Source: Selenomonadales bacterium
GTDB taxonomy: Bacteria; Bacillota; Negativicutes; Selenomonadales; Selenomonadaceae
Direction of reading: 5' to 3'
Assembly: GCA_900769615.1 (NCBI GenBank)
Contig: CAAGHH010000025.1
Location: forward strand, 1-64,000
DNA length: 64,000 nt
Part shown: positions 7,282-16,513 of the stretch, piece after piece
How positions within the stretch are numbered: position 1 is the first letter of the stretch
Layout of the letters: every line of letters begins with the position of its first letter
Notes under the pieces: generated by a model
Databases searched by the model: none
What the model was told of the DNA's origin: nothing
What the model saw: only the letters and a program-made list of their open reading frames with translations
Program-made: the position numbers and the translations under genes

Positions 7282-8043
7282 GTGGCGAAGATTATTGCAG
7301 TAGCAAATCAAAAAGGCGGGGTTGGCAAGACAACAACTTCAGTAAATTTAGCAGCCTGTTTAGCAGCAAAGCAGCAAAAGGTATTGCTAGTTGATTGTGA
7401 TCCGCAAGGAAATGCTAGCAGCGGTTATGGAATTGAGAAATCCGCTCTTGATCAAACTATTTATCAGGTTTTGATAGATAATGTGGCAGTCAAAACGGTT
7501 ATTCAGCCAACGGAATTTAAGGTAGATGTTTTGCCAGCAAATATTGAATTGGCGGGAGCAGAAGTAGAATTGGTAGCGGCAATTTCGCGCGAAACCCGAT
7601 TGAAACGAGCTTTAGATACGGTTAAAGCAGTGTATGATTATATTATTATCGATTGTCCGCCATCATTAGGACTATTGACACTTAATTCATTAGCAGCTGC
7701 TGATTCAGTTTTGATGCCAATACAATGCGAATTCTATGCGTTAGAAGGGGTATCGCAATTGATGAATACGATTGAGTTAGTGCGCAATAATCTGAATCCA
7801 AGTCTTGAAATTGAAGGCGTAGTTATGACAATGTATGATTCACGGACGAAGCTCGCTGAACAAGTGGTAGCCGAGGTAAGAGAAAATTTTGGTGATGTTG
7901 TTTATAAGACGATGATACCGCGTACCGTGCGATTGAGCGAGGCTCCATCTTATGGACAACCTATTATCTATTATGATAAGCGCTCAAAAGGTGCTGATGT
8001 ATATAGAAACCTAGCAGAAGAGGTGATAGCGCGTGGCAATTAA
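7282..8043 (+). CDS. parA: Chromosome partitioning ATPase ParA/Soj
   Basis: A deviant Walker ATPase that binds DNA non-specifically as an ATP dimer and moves or organises ParB-parS complexes; Soj proteins also tune DnaA activity. The start reads AKIIAVANQKGGVGKTT, with the signature lysine and P-loop KGGVGKTT. DCDPQGNASSG (Walker A') and IIIDCPPSLGLLT (Walker B) follow. A longer frame begins with GTG at 7273, but the GTG at 7282 gives the usual N-terminus and is better spaced from AAGTGAG, so it was chosen (253 residues). The gene overlaps parB by 11 bp and is preceded by a parS site. Confidence 0.95.
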   Translation: MAKIIAVANQKGGVGKTTTSVNLAACLAAKQQKVLLVDCDPQGNASSGYGIEKSALDQTIYQVLIDNVAVKTVIQPTEFKVDVLPANIELAGAEVELVAAISRETRLKRALDTVKAVYDYIIIDCPPSLGLLTLNSLAAADSVLMPIQCEFYALEGVSQLMNTIELVRNNLNPSLEIEGVVMTMYDSRTKLAEQVVAEVRENFGDVVYKTMIPRTVRLSEAPSYGQPIIYYDKRSKGADVYRNLAEEVIARGN

Positions 8044-9010
8044 AGGCGGTCTAGGCAAAGGCCTTAATGCATTGTTAAAAGATACTAAAATGACACCAGC
8101 TAAGGACAGAGTGCAGGAAATACCGGTTGCTAAAATATGTGCTAACCGTTATCAGCCAAGACAGGAGTTTGATGAGTCAGCCTTAGAGGAGCTGAAAGAG
8201 TCAGTCAAGCGTATAGGAATACTTCAGCCACTATTGGTGCGTAAATTGCCAAGTGGCAGTTTTGAGCTTATAGCTGGTGAGCGCAGGCTGCGAGCTGCGA
8301 AATTAGCAGGTTTAGAAACAGTGCCAGCAATGATTCGTGAGTATAGTGATGCTCAAATAAGTGAAATTGCGTTGATTGAAAATATTCAGCGAGAAAATTT
8401 AAATGCTATGGAGGAAGCACAGGCCTATTCGCAGTTAATGAAGGATTTCGGCTTGACGCAAGAAGAAATTGCCGTAAAGATAGGTAGAAGCCGTTCGCAT
8501 ATAGCAAATTTTTTGCGCTTGTTAAAATTAGAACCGCAGGTACAGAATTATGTGGCTAATGGGACTTTATCAATGGGACAGGTAAAGCCACTTATTAGCT
8601 TAGAACAACCGGCTTGGCAACGGGAAGCAGCCGAATATATTCAGTTACATGATCTATCGGCTAGGCAGTGCGAACAGCTGGTGAAAAAAATATTAGCTGA
8701 TCCAGATTTTTTTGCACATAATGCCCAACGCAATGACCATGATAGTAATGCTGGCAGCAGTGAAGCTTATGAGGATAAGGAGGCGGTGTTTATTGCTGAG
8801 ACTAAAGAAAAATTGACGCATTTGTTGGGGACGCAGGTAAAGATTCTTTCAGGCAAAAAAAAGAGCAAGATAGAAATAGAATTTTATTCACCGGAAGATC
8901 TGGATCGTATAGTAGGAACTATTATTAGTCTACAGGATAGAGATAGAGTGCATAATGAAAAAATAGAAGCTTTGCGAAAAGTTTCCCTATCAGATAAATT
9001 TACGGTATAA
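8033..9010 (+). CDS. parB: Chromosome partitioning protein ParB/Spo0J
   Basis: A CTP-dependent DNA clamp that loads at parS and spreads, organising the origin region and recruiting SMC. Of 325 residues, the N-terminal domain has GGLGKGLNALL, IPVAKICANRYQPRQEF and the CTP-binding motif GERRLRAAKLAG at about 82-93. ENIQRENLNAMEEAQAY (about 119-135) precedes the helix-turn-helix GLTQEEIAVKIGRSRSHIAN that reads parS. The C-terminal dimerisation region lies beyond about 270. The start is GTG at 8033 inside parA. Four parS sites lie within 7 kb upstream of the gene. Confidence 0.96.
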   Translation: MAIKGGLGKGLNALLKDTKMTPAKDRVQEIPVAKICANRYQPRQEFDESALEELKESVKRIGILQPLLVRKLPSGSFELIAGERRLRAAKLAGLETVPAMIREYSDAQISEIALIENIQRENLNAMEEAQAYSQLMKDFGLTQEEIAVKIGRSRSHIANFLRLLKLEPQVQNYVANGTLSMGQVKPLISLEQPAWQREAAEYIQLHDLSARQCEQLVKKILADPDFFAHNAQRNDHDSNAGSSEAYEDKEAVFIAETKEKLTHLLGTQVKILSGKKKSKIEIEFYSPEDLDRIVGTIISLQDRDRVHNEKIEALRKVSLSDKFTV

Positions 9011-9063
9011 TAGGGTACGTGAATTTTTGATTGCAGAAAGAAAAGAGGTAGTCTTAAAACAAG

Positions 9064-9570
9064 ATGGATATGCAAATATTTATGCGGATCATGACCGATA
9101 ATATGCCGTTTATTGTCAGTGGGATGGGAATTGTTATTTTTATTATGCTGGGAATAATGATAAATCAAGGCATGAAGCTTAGCTATATGAAAAGACGTTA
9201 TCGCAAAATGATGACCGGCGTTGATGGAGCTAACATTGAGCGAATGCTCATGGGGCATATTGATGAAGTTAAGAAGGTAGTAGCAACTAATGATCGCATT
9301 GATGCTGAAAATCAAAGGCTGGATGCTTTATTGCAAACGGCACTTACTCGTGTGGGTGTGGTCAGGTTCCGGGCATTTGAGGATATGGGAAGTGACCTTA
9401 GTTATGCGGTTGCACTGCTTGACTCGCATAATAATGGTGTGGTGCTGTCAAGTATTTTTGGTCGTGAGGATTCACGCAGTTATGTAAAACCAATTAAAGA
9501 TGGCAAATCAACTTATACTATGACAGCTGAGGAAGAAAAAGCGTTACAAGAAGCTATGGCAAAGGCTTAA
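9064..9570 (+). CDS. DUF4446 family membrane-anchored protein
   Basis: 168 residues. A single N-terminal membrane segment (about 14-33, PFIVSGMGIVIFIMLGIMI) is followed by a charged helical stretch (about 40-90) and a compact domain with VGVVRFRAFEDMGSDLSYAVALLD, the hallmark of DUF4446. In Firmicutes these genes often sit directly after parB, as here, but no function is established. The nearest SD (AGAGGTAG) is rather far from the ATG. It probably shares the parAB transcript, with the M23 gene 20 bp downstream. Confidence 0.85.
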   Translation: MDMQIFMRIMTDNMPFIVSGMGIVIFIMLGIMINQGMKLSYMKRRYRKMMTGVDGANIERMLMGHIDEVKKVVATNDRIDAENQRLDALLQTALTRVGVVRFRAFEDMGSDLSYAVALLDSHNNGVVLSSIFGREDSRSYVKPIKDGKSTYTMTAEEEKALQEAMAKA

Positions 9571-9589
9571 TAGGTTTGGAGGCTTTCGG

Positions 9590-10534
9590 TTGAAACAGGA
9601 GCAAGAGGAAGAACAGAATTATACTATAAAATTTATTCCGCCGGCTGGCAGTGAAGTAAAGACGATTCATTTGTCAGCCAACATATTAAAATATGGCTTG
9701 ATATCATTAGTTGTTGGAGCAATGTTATTTGTTGGCGCCTTTAGTTATGCGGTATACAGTACGTTTGCTACTCGCAATAGTGCTGCTGAAATCCAGGATT
9801 TGCGTGAAGTCAATAATATTCAGCAGGAACAGTTACTGCAATTAGCCAAAAAAGCTAATGCTTTACAGGATCAATTGGATCAGTTGAAGCAGCTTGAGGA
9901 TGATTTACGTCGCTTAACTGGGGCAACACCGTTAAAGGATGATGACGACAAAGCTGGTAATGCCAGTGCTGGGACACATGATGGACAGGGCGGTCCTGTT
10001 ATTAAGCCAGATATAGAAAATGTTGGCACAGTCTTGGATATGGTTGAAAGGGATTTGAATAAGCGTCGGGAATCATTACTGGATTTAGAAAAGCAGTTAA
10101 AAGCGCAGCAGGAACAGCTAGGTGCAGTACCAGCTAATAGCTATGTTCCAGGCGGAATAGTGCCTGCTATTTGGCCAGCACGTGGTGATGTAAGCTCACC
10201 TTATGGTCTGCGTTGGAATGGTTCAGATTTTCATCCTGGAATAGATATTGCCAATGATATGGGGACGCCAATTGTGGCAACGGCTGATGGCGTGGTAGTA
10301 ACTGCTGGCTGGAATGATGGTGGTTATGGCAATATGGTAGATATCGATCATGGCAATGGTATAATGACACGTTATGGTCATGCGATGCAAGTAGTAGTTG
10401 CACCAGGACAGCGGGTTAAACGTGGTCAGCTTATAGCTTATATGGGAAGCACAGGCTTTTCGACTGGGCCGCATGTTCATTATGAAGTGAGGGTAAATGG
10501 TCAAACGGTTAATCCTTGGACGTATTTGCATTAA
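9590..10534 (+). CDS. M23 family murein endopeptidase, membrane-anchored
   Basis: A LytM/peptidase M23 enzyme predicted to cut peptide cross-links in peptidoglycan from the periplasmic side. The TTG start is set by GGAGG eight bases upstream. Residues about 34-56 form one membrane anchor, 62-105 look like a coiled coil (QEQLLQLAKKANALQDQLDQ), and the C-terminal 130 residues are the zinc peptidase domain with FHPGIDIA (His about 214, Asp about 218) and HVHYEV (about 294-299). The zinc-ligand histidines and Asp are intact, so it should be active, unlike degenerate EnvC-type proteins. The coiled-coil plus M23 layout resembles division-linked hydrolases. It ends the parAB-DUF4446 run; a terminator follows. 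Confidence 0.9.
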   Translation: MKQEQEEEQNYTIKFIPPAGSEVKTIHLSANILKYGLISLVVGAMLFVGAFSYAVYSTFATRNSAAEIQDLREVNNIQQEQLLQLAKKANALQDQLDQLKQLEDDLRRLTGATPLKDDDDKAGNASAGTHDGQGGPVIKPDIENVGTVLDMVERDLNKRRESLLDLEKQLKAQQEQLGAVPANSYVPGGIVPAIWPARGDVSSPYGLRWNGSDFHPGIDIANDMGTPIVATADGVVVTAGWNDGGYGNMVDIDHGNGIMTRYGHAMQVVVAPGQRVKRGQLIAYMGSTGFSTGPHVHYEVRVNGQTVNPWTYLH

Positions 10535-10537
10535 GAA

Positions 10538-10570
10538 AAATATAAGTATTATGTATACTTATATTTTTTA
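10538..10570 (+). terminator. Terminator after the M23 peptidase
   Basis: Arms AAATATAAGTAT and ATACTTATATTT, followed by further T residues. Confidence 0.8.
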
Positions 10571-10839
10571 TTGTCGAAAAAAGTAATAATGCTGTATGCG
10601 TGTATACAGTAAAAAAATACATAACATAACAATAAGTTATATTGCATTAAAGCTTTATGCAGATGTCTGCATAGGGCTTTTTTATTGGTACTATAACTAT
10701 GCTTTATTTGTATCTATGTAAACAGATTGATGTATTATTATACATAAAATGTTTAAAATATCATAACAAAATAAGAGTAAATGCCGAAAATAAAAGGAAT
10801 GAGGCAAAAAATGGTTTGTATAATTGGTGAATATACATA
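10571..10839. other. Gene-free interval with a second terminator-like hairpin
   Basis: No credible coding sequence. AAAGCTTTATGCAG and CTGCATAGGGCTTT plus a T tract (10649-10684) form a second intrinsic terminator about 80 bp after the first, with a small CTGTAT/ATACAG stem between them (about 10593-10610). A very short RNA could lie there, but no promoter is convincing. The remainder is AT-rich. Confidence 0.4.
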
Positions 10840-10868
10840 TTGACATTGATTTACAACATTTCTATAAT
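10840..10868 (+). promoter_or_regulatory. Promoter of the glutamate synthase operon
   Basis: A perfect consensus promoter: TTGACA (10840-10845), 17-bp spacer, TATAAT (10863-10868). The leader to the first ATG is about 75 nt. Confidence 0.85.
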
Positions 10869-10948
10869 AATAAATACCTTACAGTAAAAATACATTATAT
10901 AAGGACAAAATATTTTAACAGAAGGACAATCTCAAAGGAGAGACGGAT

Positions 10949-12055
10949 ATGTGTAGAATCGGTTCAATAAAAAGCAAGGTGCCCATTCAGCCTTCCATGG
11001 CACTTCATTTGATGCTTCCTCAGCAGGAGGGGCATGATAATTCCGGCTTTGCAATGGTCATGCAGGATTTATACGGAATCTTTTCCAATTATAAGGATAA
11101 GCCGCTTTTATCGCTTGCTTGCACTCAGCGTGGAGCTCAATTGGTGGAAGAGTACATGGATGCGCATAACTTTGTGCAGCTTGCTGAGTGGATACCGGTT
11201 CCGGATAAGCAGCCAGGGCTTGACATTCAAGCTATGCCGTATTACATATTCCGCAATTATGATTATCCTGAAGATGCTGAGCATATGAGCAAGGAAGAAA
11301 AAGAAGACTTGCTTTTAGATACGCGACTTGCTTTGCGCAAAATTTTAGAGGATGCTGATGCTGGCTATGTATACTCATTTTGGCCTGATGTATTAACACT
11401 AAAAGAGATCGGTGATCCGCGTGATATTGCAACTTACTTCCATTTATGGGATGATAATGGCTGCTTGGTAGCTAAATCAATTGTTGCCCAGTGTCGTCAA
11501 AATACTAACTATGATATAGTTCGCTATGCAGCGCATCCATTCTTCTTGCAAGGATATACGCTTTGTGCTAATGGTGAAAATACTTTTTACACTAAGAATA
11601 AGGAGTTCCAAAAATCATTGCATCGTGGCTATATCGGTTTTGAATCCGATTCGCAGTGTTTCCTGAATACGCTCCATTACGTTCATCATGAACTTAAATG
11701 GCCGCTTACCTATTATAAGCATGTAATTACGCCGTTGCCGTTTGAAGAAATTGCGGAAAGACCAGATAAAGAGGTTTTGACAGCTATTCGTCAATCATTG
11801 GCTAATCTTGAGATTAATGGTCCGAATACAATTATTGGGGTATTGCCGGATAAAAAAATGATTACCTGCTGTGATTCAAAGAAATTGCGTCCGGTAGTGG
11901 TTGGCAGAACAGATGATATGGTAGCGATTTCGTCTGAGGTATGCGGTATTAATGAAATTATGCCAGATAGAGATCAGACCAAGGATATTTATCCTAATGA
12001 ACGTGAAATTGTAGTAATTGACAATGACCTGGAGGTACAGAGATGGAAGCAGTAA
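10949..12055 (+). CDS. Glutamate synthase, glutaminase (GATase II) subunit
   Basis: This 368-residue protein corresponds to the amidotransferase domain of the large glutamate synthase subunit as a separate polypeptide. Cys2 (MCRIGSI) would be the N-terminal nucleophile that releases ammonia from glutamine once Met1 is removed; HDNSGFAMVMQD matches the class II fold. It is the first gene of a three-gene operon and ends 13 bp inside the synthase gene. The split layout is known from archaea and some anaerobic bacteria. It is expected to act only in complex with the two downstream products. A strong SD (AAAGGAGAGACGG) precedes the ATG. Confidence 0.85.
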   Translation: MCRIGSIKSKVPIQPSMALHLMLPQQEGHDNSGFAMVMQDLYGIFSNYKDKPLLSLACTQRGAQLVEEYMDAHNFVQLAEWIPVPDKQPGLDIQAMPYYIFRNYDYPEDAEHMSKEEKEDLLLDTRLALRKILEDADAGYVYSFWPDVLTLKEIGDPRDIATYFHLWDDNGCLVAKSIVAQCRQNTNYDIVRYAAHPFFLQGYTLCANGENTFYTKNKEFQKSLHRGYIGFESDSQCFLNTLHYVHHELKWPLTYYKHVITPLPFEEIAERPDKEVLTAIRQSLANLEINGPNTIIGVLPDKKMITCCDSKKLRPVVVGRTDDMVAISSEVCGINEIMPDRDQTKDIYPNEREIVVIDNDLEVQRWKQ

Positions 12056-13674
12056 AAACGCAAGATGTGGGCGTTAATGATTTGCCCTGGAAAATAGAAT
12101 ATAATGCTGATCGCTGTACGATGTGTGGCAGCTGCGTAGCTGGTTGTACTTTTAAAGCCATAGAAGTAAAAGTTCAAGCGCAGTCGATTACCATTTCGGA
12201 AGAATCACAGCCGGTTCCAGAGCATAAGCATATTGCACGGCCAATAATCAAGCAAAAAGCCAGTCTGACTGATTTTTGCCGTGGCTGTGGTATGTGTGAA
12301 AAAATTTGTCCGAATAATGCTATTCGTCCGGTTCGCAATCCTGATACGCGCAGGACATTGCTATCTAAGGATAATGGACCGATTAAACGCGGCGGCAGAA
12401 CGAATCTTAATGCGCAGCGTACATTAGATAGTATTGTCGTTGGTCGTATTTCACAGATGACTGACCCGTCACTTGATGCCGCTCGTCATACCTTTGATAT
12501 TCGCGCTCCGTTTGGTCGGGTGTTATCAGCTAAAGAATTGCCGTTTGAAATTCATGATGGCAAGCTGGTGCAGTCAAAACATACACCACCAGTTGATTGG
12601 ATATATCCGCTGATATTTTCGGATATGTCAATCGGAGCACTCTCAACTAGAGCTTGGGAAGCAGTTGCGCTAGCTGTTGGTTATTTAAATGAAAAATGCG
12701 GTCTGCCGGTAAGAATGAGCTCTGGTGAAGGTGGTATGCCAGTTAAGCTTTTGGAGTCGGAATATCTGAAATACTTTATCATACAGATAGCTTCAGGGCA
12801 TTTTGGCTGGAACCGTATCATAAAAGCCATTCCGCATATGGTAACCGATCCTGCTGGAGTGTTAATTAAAATTGGTCAGGGCGCAAAACCTGGCGATGGC
12901 GGTCTCTTGCCAGAAGCTAAGGTTGCAGAGCATGTACAGGCTATTCGTGGTGTACCGAAAGCAACGCTGGCTTCGCCACCAAATCATCAGGGCTTGTATT
13001 CTATCGAAGAATCGGTACAGAAGATGCACTTATCAATGAATGCAGCTTTCGGATTCCGTGTTCCGGTTGCTATTAAATGCGCTGCCTCAGCTACTTCCGT
13101 ATCGGTTTACAATAACCTTTTGCGTGATCCGTATAAGATTTGCGGCGGTTTCTTTATAGATGGTATTCAGGGTGGTACAGGTGCTGCTAATGAGGTATCA
13201 CTTGACCATACTGGTCATCCAGTGGTATCTAAAATCCGCGATTGTTATTTAGCAGCTGTTAAGCAGGGCTTGCAGGGACAGATTCCACTTTATGGTGGTG
13301 GCGGTATTGGTATGACGGGGAATGCCGCAGCTGATGCCTTCAAGATGATGTGCCTAGGTGCTAATGGTGTATTCGTTGGTAAAGTTCTGATTCAGTTATT
13401 GGGATGCGTCGGTAATGAACAGGGGCGTTGCAATTCCTGTAATACTGGTAAATGTCCGATGGGGATTTGTTCGCAGGATCCTAGATTGGTTAAACGTCTT
13501 GATATTGATCGTGGTGCGCAGAAAATTGTCGATTATGTTTTGGCATTTGATAAAGAGCTTAAAAAGCTTATGGCGCCTATTGGTAACAGTTCATTGCCGA
13601 TTGGCCGCAGTGACGCATTGGTTTCGACGGATAAAGCCGTTGCCGATAAGCTCGGTATCCAGTATGTATGCTAA
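12043..13674 (+). CDS. gltB: Glutamate synthase, FMN-binding synthase subunit with 2x[4Fe-4S]
   Basis: The 543-residue catalytic subunit makes glutamate from 2-oxoglutarate and ammonia. Two ferredoxin motifs at the N-terminus (CTMCGSCVAGC near 26 and CRGCGMCEKIC near 78) distinguish it from the single-polypeptide proteobacterial GltB and suggest ferredoxin-type electron entry. The FMN barrel follows, with GQGAKPGDGGLLPEAK (about 286-301), GGTGAANEVSLDHTG (about 378-392) and CNSCNTGKCPMGIC (about 464-477), the last matching the 3Fe-4S cysteine region. It overlaps the glutaminase gene by 13 bp and precedes the oxidoreductase subunit by 19 bp. Confidence 0.9.
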   Translation: MEAVKTQDVGVNDLPWKIEYNADRCTMCGSCVAGCTFKAIEVKVQAQSITISEESQPVPEHKHIARPIIKQKASLTDFCRGCGMCEKICPNNAIRPVRNPDTRRTLLSKDNGPIKRGGRTNLNAQRTLDSIVVGRISQMTDPSLDAARHTFDIRAPFGRVLSAKELPFEIHDGKLVQSKHTPPVDWIYPLIFSDMSIGALSTRAWEAVALAVGYLNEKCGLPVRMSSGEGGMPVKLLESEYLKYFIIQIASGHFGWNRIIKAIPHMVTDPAGVLIKIGQGAKPGDGGLLPEAKVAEHVQAIRGVPKATLASPPNHQGLYSIEESVQKMHLSMNAAFGFRVPVAIKCAASATSVSVYNNLLRDPYKICGGFFIDGIQGGTGAANEVSLDHTGHPVVSKIRDCYLAAVKQGLQGQIPLYGGGGIGMTGNAAADAFKMMCLGANGVFVGKVLIQLLGCVGNEQGRCNSCNTGKCPMGICSQDPRLVKRLDIDRGAQKIVDYVLAFDKELKKLMAPIGNSSLPIGRSDALVSTDKAVADKLGIQYVC

Positions 13675-13693
13675 GTAACAGGAGGCAATTAGT

Positions 13694-16036
13694 ATGTTTA
13701 AAATAGAAACGATGAAAGGACATGACCGCATGTCCACGCAGGATCTGTTGCTGGCAATTGGTGAGGCAGTAAAACAGGGCGAAACAGAGTTTGAGATAGC
13801 AGCGTCTGGTCAGCATGATATTGGTGGTCCATTATGGCATCCTGAGGGAAAGAAACTGCATTTCCATGTTACTAACGCCGGTCAGCGTTTAGGTTCGATG
13901 TGCCTTCCCGGGACGGAAATAGTAGCCGATGGCTCTATTTCCGCTGATGTCGGCTGGCTTAATGCTGGTGGTGTTATTACTGTAAAAGGTGATGCAGGTG
14001 ATACGGCCGGTCATTGTTCCTCGGGCGGCAAAATCTTCATTGGTGGCCGAGGCGGTACGCGCACGGGTTCGCTGATGAAGCACGATCCGCTGTATGAAGA
14101 ACCAGAATTGTGGATACTTAAAAATGTTGGCTCTTTCTCATTTGAGTTTATGGGCGGTGGCCGGGCTGTTGTCTGCGGATATGATAGTGCGCAATTTGCT
14201 TCAGTTTTAGGTGAACGAGCTTGTGTCGGCATGGTTGGTGGCGTAGTTTATGTTCGTGGTCCGATTGACACTTATCCTGCTGATATCAAATATGCTGACC
14301 TTGATGATGACGATATTGCTTTCTTAGATGGCGGTATGGATGAGTTCTTGCAGCATATTGACAGAGAGGATTTGCGACAGGAGCTTTCGGATTGGAGCCA
14401 GTGGAAAAAACTGCGTCCATTGACGATTGCGGAAAAGAAAGTGGCTTCAAGCCAAGCTGTTGACATAAAATCATTTAGAAATCAGGAGTGGGTTAAAGGC
14501 GGTATCTTTGCTGATGTTGCCCATGATGATTTTGCCGTGCATAATACGCTTTCAACGGGGCTTTATAGGTTGCGGGTGCCAAGTTGGGATAATGCTAAAT
14601 TTGCGGCTCCTTGTGAGTTTAATTGTCCGACTGGGATACCAACGCAGCGTCGTTATGATTTAATCCGTCAGGGAAAAATTGATGAAGCTTTCCAGCTGGA
14701 ACTGGAATATACACCATTCCCAGGTTCTGTCTGCGGTTCTGTCTGCCCAAATCCTTGTATGGATGGCTGTACCCGTGGGAGTATTGATGAACCAATTCAG
14801 ATTGGTGATTTAGGTTATCGGTCAGCATTCTTAAAAGTAGAACCGCCAACGGTTAAAACTGGTAAGAAAATTGGCATTATTGGCGGTGGTGTAGCTGGTC
14901 TTTCAACGGCATGGCAGCTGGCGCGTAAAGGTCACGATGTAACGGTTTATGATGATGCTGAGCATATCGGTGGTAAATTAGAGCAGGTTATTCCGCGTGG
15001 TCGTTTGTCGCATGAGCTCTTAGAAGCTGAGTTGAAACGCATTGAAAGCGTAGGGGTAACTTTTGTTACTAGCTGCAAAGTAGATAAAAAGAAATTTAAT
15101 GAAATTCGCGAAGCTAACGATGCTGTAGTAGTTGCAACTGGTGGCAGTAAATCCCGTTTCTTCCCTTGGGAAGGTGTCGAACACCTTACGATGGGACTGG
15201 AGTATTTAAAAGCGGTTAATCGTGGTGAGAAGCCAGCTACTGGCAAGCATGTTGTAGTTATTGGTGCAGGTAACTCGGGTATGGATACCTGTCGTGGTGC
15301 CTATGAGATGGGCGCAGAAACGGTGGTAGCGGTCGATGTTCAAAAACCAGCTGCTTTTGCTGATGAAATTGAGTATGTAGAGAGTCTTGGCGGTAAACTG
15401 GTATGGCCCTTCTTTACTAGCAAAATAACGAAAGAGGGTATTTACGGCAATGATGGAACCTTTATCCCTGCTGATCAGGTCATAGTATCTATTGGTGAGG
15501 AGCCGGTGCTTGATTTCTTGCCGGATGACGACAGTATTAAATATTTCCGTAAGAGCTGGTTAGTGCCCAATAAAGATCAAAGCATTATGCCAGGGGTGTT
15601 TACGGCTGGTGATACGATTAAACCGGGCCGGTTGACGGATGCTATTGGCAGTGGCCGTAAGGCTGCCTGGTATGTTGACCAGTATGTTAGTGGCAAAGAG
15701 GCTGTGCCGTTCCCCGAAAAGAAAAAGATTCCAGCTGAGCGTTTAGCAAAGGCTTATTTTGAAAAATGTCATCATTGTCTGTTAGGCGATCCAGTCGATG
15801 ACCATACGCGTTGTGTAAGCTGCGGTACCTGCCGTGATTGCAAAATGTGTCTTGAGTCGTGTCCTGAGAAAGCCATTACGCGTATTGAGCATGAAGATGG
15901 CAGTTGGGAATATGTATCGGATCCAAACCGTTGCATAGGTTGCGGTATCTGTGCTGGTGTTTGTCCGTGTGGTGTTTGGAGTATCAATGATAATCCAGAA
16001 AAGATAGCCATGTATTCTACTGGTGCCAAGGCTTAA
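13694..16036 (+). CDS. gltD: Glutamate synthase GXGXG domain fused to GltD-type oxidoreductase
   Basis: A 780-residue fusion. Residues about 1-245 are the GXGXG beta-helix that is normally the C-terminus of GltB (AGDTAGHCSSGGKIFIGGRG, GGVVYVRG). Residues about 300-690 are the GltD module: cysteine-rich N-terminal Fe-S region (CEFNCPTGIP, CGSVCPNPCMDGC), FAD site GIIGGGVAGLSTAWQLA and NADPH site VVVIGAGNSGMDTCRGA. The last 80 residues add a ferredoxin domain (CRDCKMCLESC and CIGCGICAGVC). The product would carry electrons from NAD(P)H or ferredoxin to the FMN subunit. It is the third gene of the operon; AGGAGG precedes the ATG and a strong terminator follows. Confidence 0.88.
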   Translation: MFKIETMKGHDRMSTQDLLLAIGEAVKQGETEFEIAASGQHDIGGPLWHPEGKKLHFHVTNAGQRLGSMCLPGTEIVADGSISADVGWLNAGGVITVKGDAGDTAGHCSSGGKIFIGGRGGTRTGSLMKHDPLYEEPELWILKNVGSFSFEFMGGGRAVVCGYDSAQFASVLGERACVGMVGGVVYVRGPIDTYPADIKYADLDDDDIAFLDGGMDEFLQHIDREDLRQELSDWSQWKKLRPLTIAEKKVASSQAVDIKSFRNQEWVKGGIFADVAHDDFAVHNTLSTGLYRLRVPSWDNAKFAAPCEFNCPTGIPTQRRYDLIRQGKIDEAFQLELEYTPFPGSVCGSVCPNPCMDGCTRGSIDEPIQIGDLGYRSAFLKVEPPTVKTGKKIGIIGGGVAGLSTAWQLARKGHDVTVYDDAEHIGGKLEQVIPRGRLSHELLEAELKRIESVGVTFVTSCKVDKKKFNEIREANDAVVVATGGSKSRFFPWEGVEHLTMGLEYLKAVNRGEKPATGKHVVVIGAGNSGMDTCRGAYEMGAETVVAVDVQKPAAFADEIEYVESLGGKLVWPFFTSKITKEGIYGNDGTFIPADQVIVSIGEEPVLDFLPDDDSIKYFRKSWLVPNKDQSIMPGVFTAGDTIKPGRLTDAIGSGRKAAWYVDQYVSGKEAVPFPEKKKIPAERLAKAYFEKCHHCLLGDPVDDHTRCVSCGTCRDCKMCLESCPEKAITRIEHEDGSWEYVSDPNRCIGCGICAGVCPCGVWSINDNPEKIAMYSTGAKA

Positions 16037-16058
16037 GCCGGCAATAAATAAATAAGAT

Positions 16059-16095
16059 AAAAGGCGAGATTCTTGCAAGGTATCTCGCCTTTTTG
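16059..16095 (+). terminator. Terminator of the glutamate synthase operon
   Basis: AAAAGGCGAGAT and ATCTCGCCTTTTT arms with a T tract. Confidence 0.85.
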
Positions 16096-16422
16096 AGTGC
16101 ATGTATTATATAAATATAAGTATAAGTACAGTACGAGCTAGAATAGTAGACCACTTAAGGTGTTGACATAGCTGTGTTTAATAAGCTGACATGATAGATA
16201 TAATCGAAAAGTTGATAAAATCAAACACATTTTATAGCAATATACGGCTAGAATTGGCATGAAGTTACTTATCACCCAATTAATCTAACTACAATTTACT
16301 AAAATAATAACTTATATAGTAAATAATTATTTTAAGCGATGGTTTGGTGGTTACCTGATTAAATTTACAGAAAATAATCGCTATAAATACAAATTAGTTT
16401 AAAATATAAATCAATAAAAACA
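16096..16422. other. AT-rich gene-free interval before the arabinose genes
   Basis: About 330 bp without a credible gene. Several imperfect promoter-like hexamers occur (for example TTGACA near 16163), but none is followed by a well-spaced -10 or a reading frame. It may hold regulatory sites for the sugar genes; nothing definite is seen. Confidence 0.4.
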
Positions 16423-16451
16423 TTGACAAAATAATTAATAAATGCTATATT
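16423..16451 (+). promoter_or_regulatory. Promoter of the arabinose genes
   Basis: TTGACA (16423-16428), a 17-bp spacer and TATATT (16446-16451). It lies inside a longer open frame that begins at 16442, which rules out that early start. Confidence 0.8.
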
Positions 16452-16463
16452 ATAAACATGAAA

Positions 16464-16477
16464 TGTGCTCGTACACA
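16464..16477. promoter_or_regulatory. Candidate operator at the arabinose promoter
   Basis: TGTGCTCGTACACA has TGTG/CACA arms around a CGTAC core and begins 13 bases after the -10, where a repressor would block transcription. It resembles the GTAC-centred boxes of AraR-type repressors, but the match is partial. Confidence 0.4.
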
Positions 16478-16513
16478 AAAGCACAGAGGAAAAGAAAATG
16501 GAGGGATTTTAAA

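Noticed and set aside
15782..16102. Open frames antisense to the ferredoxin tail of the GltD fusion
   Set aside because: They are shadows of a conserved coding sequence, and the longer one runs through the terminator.
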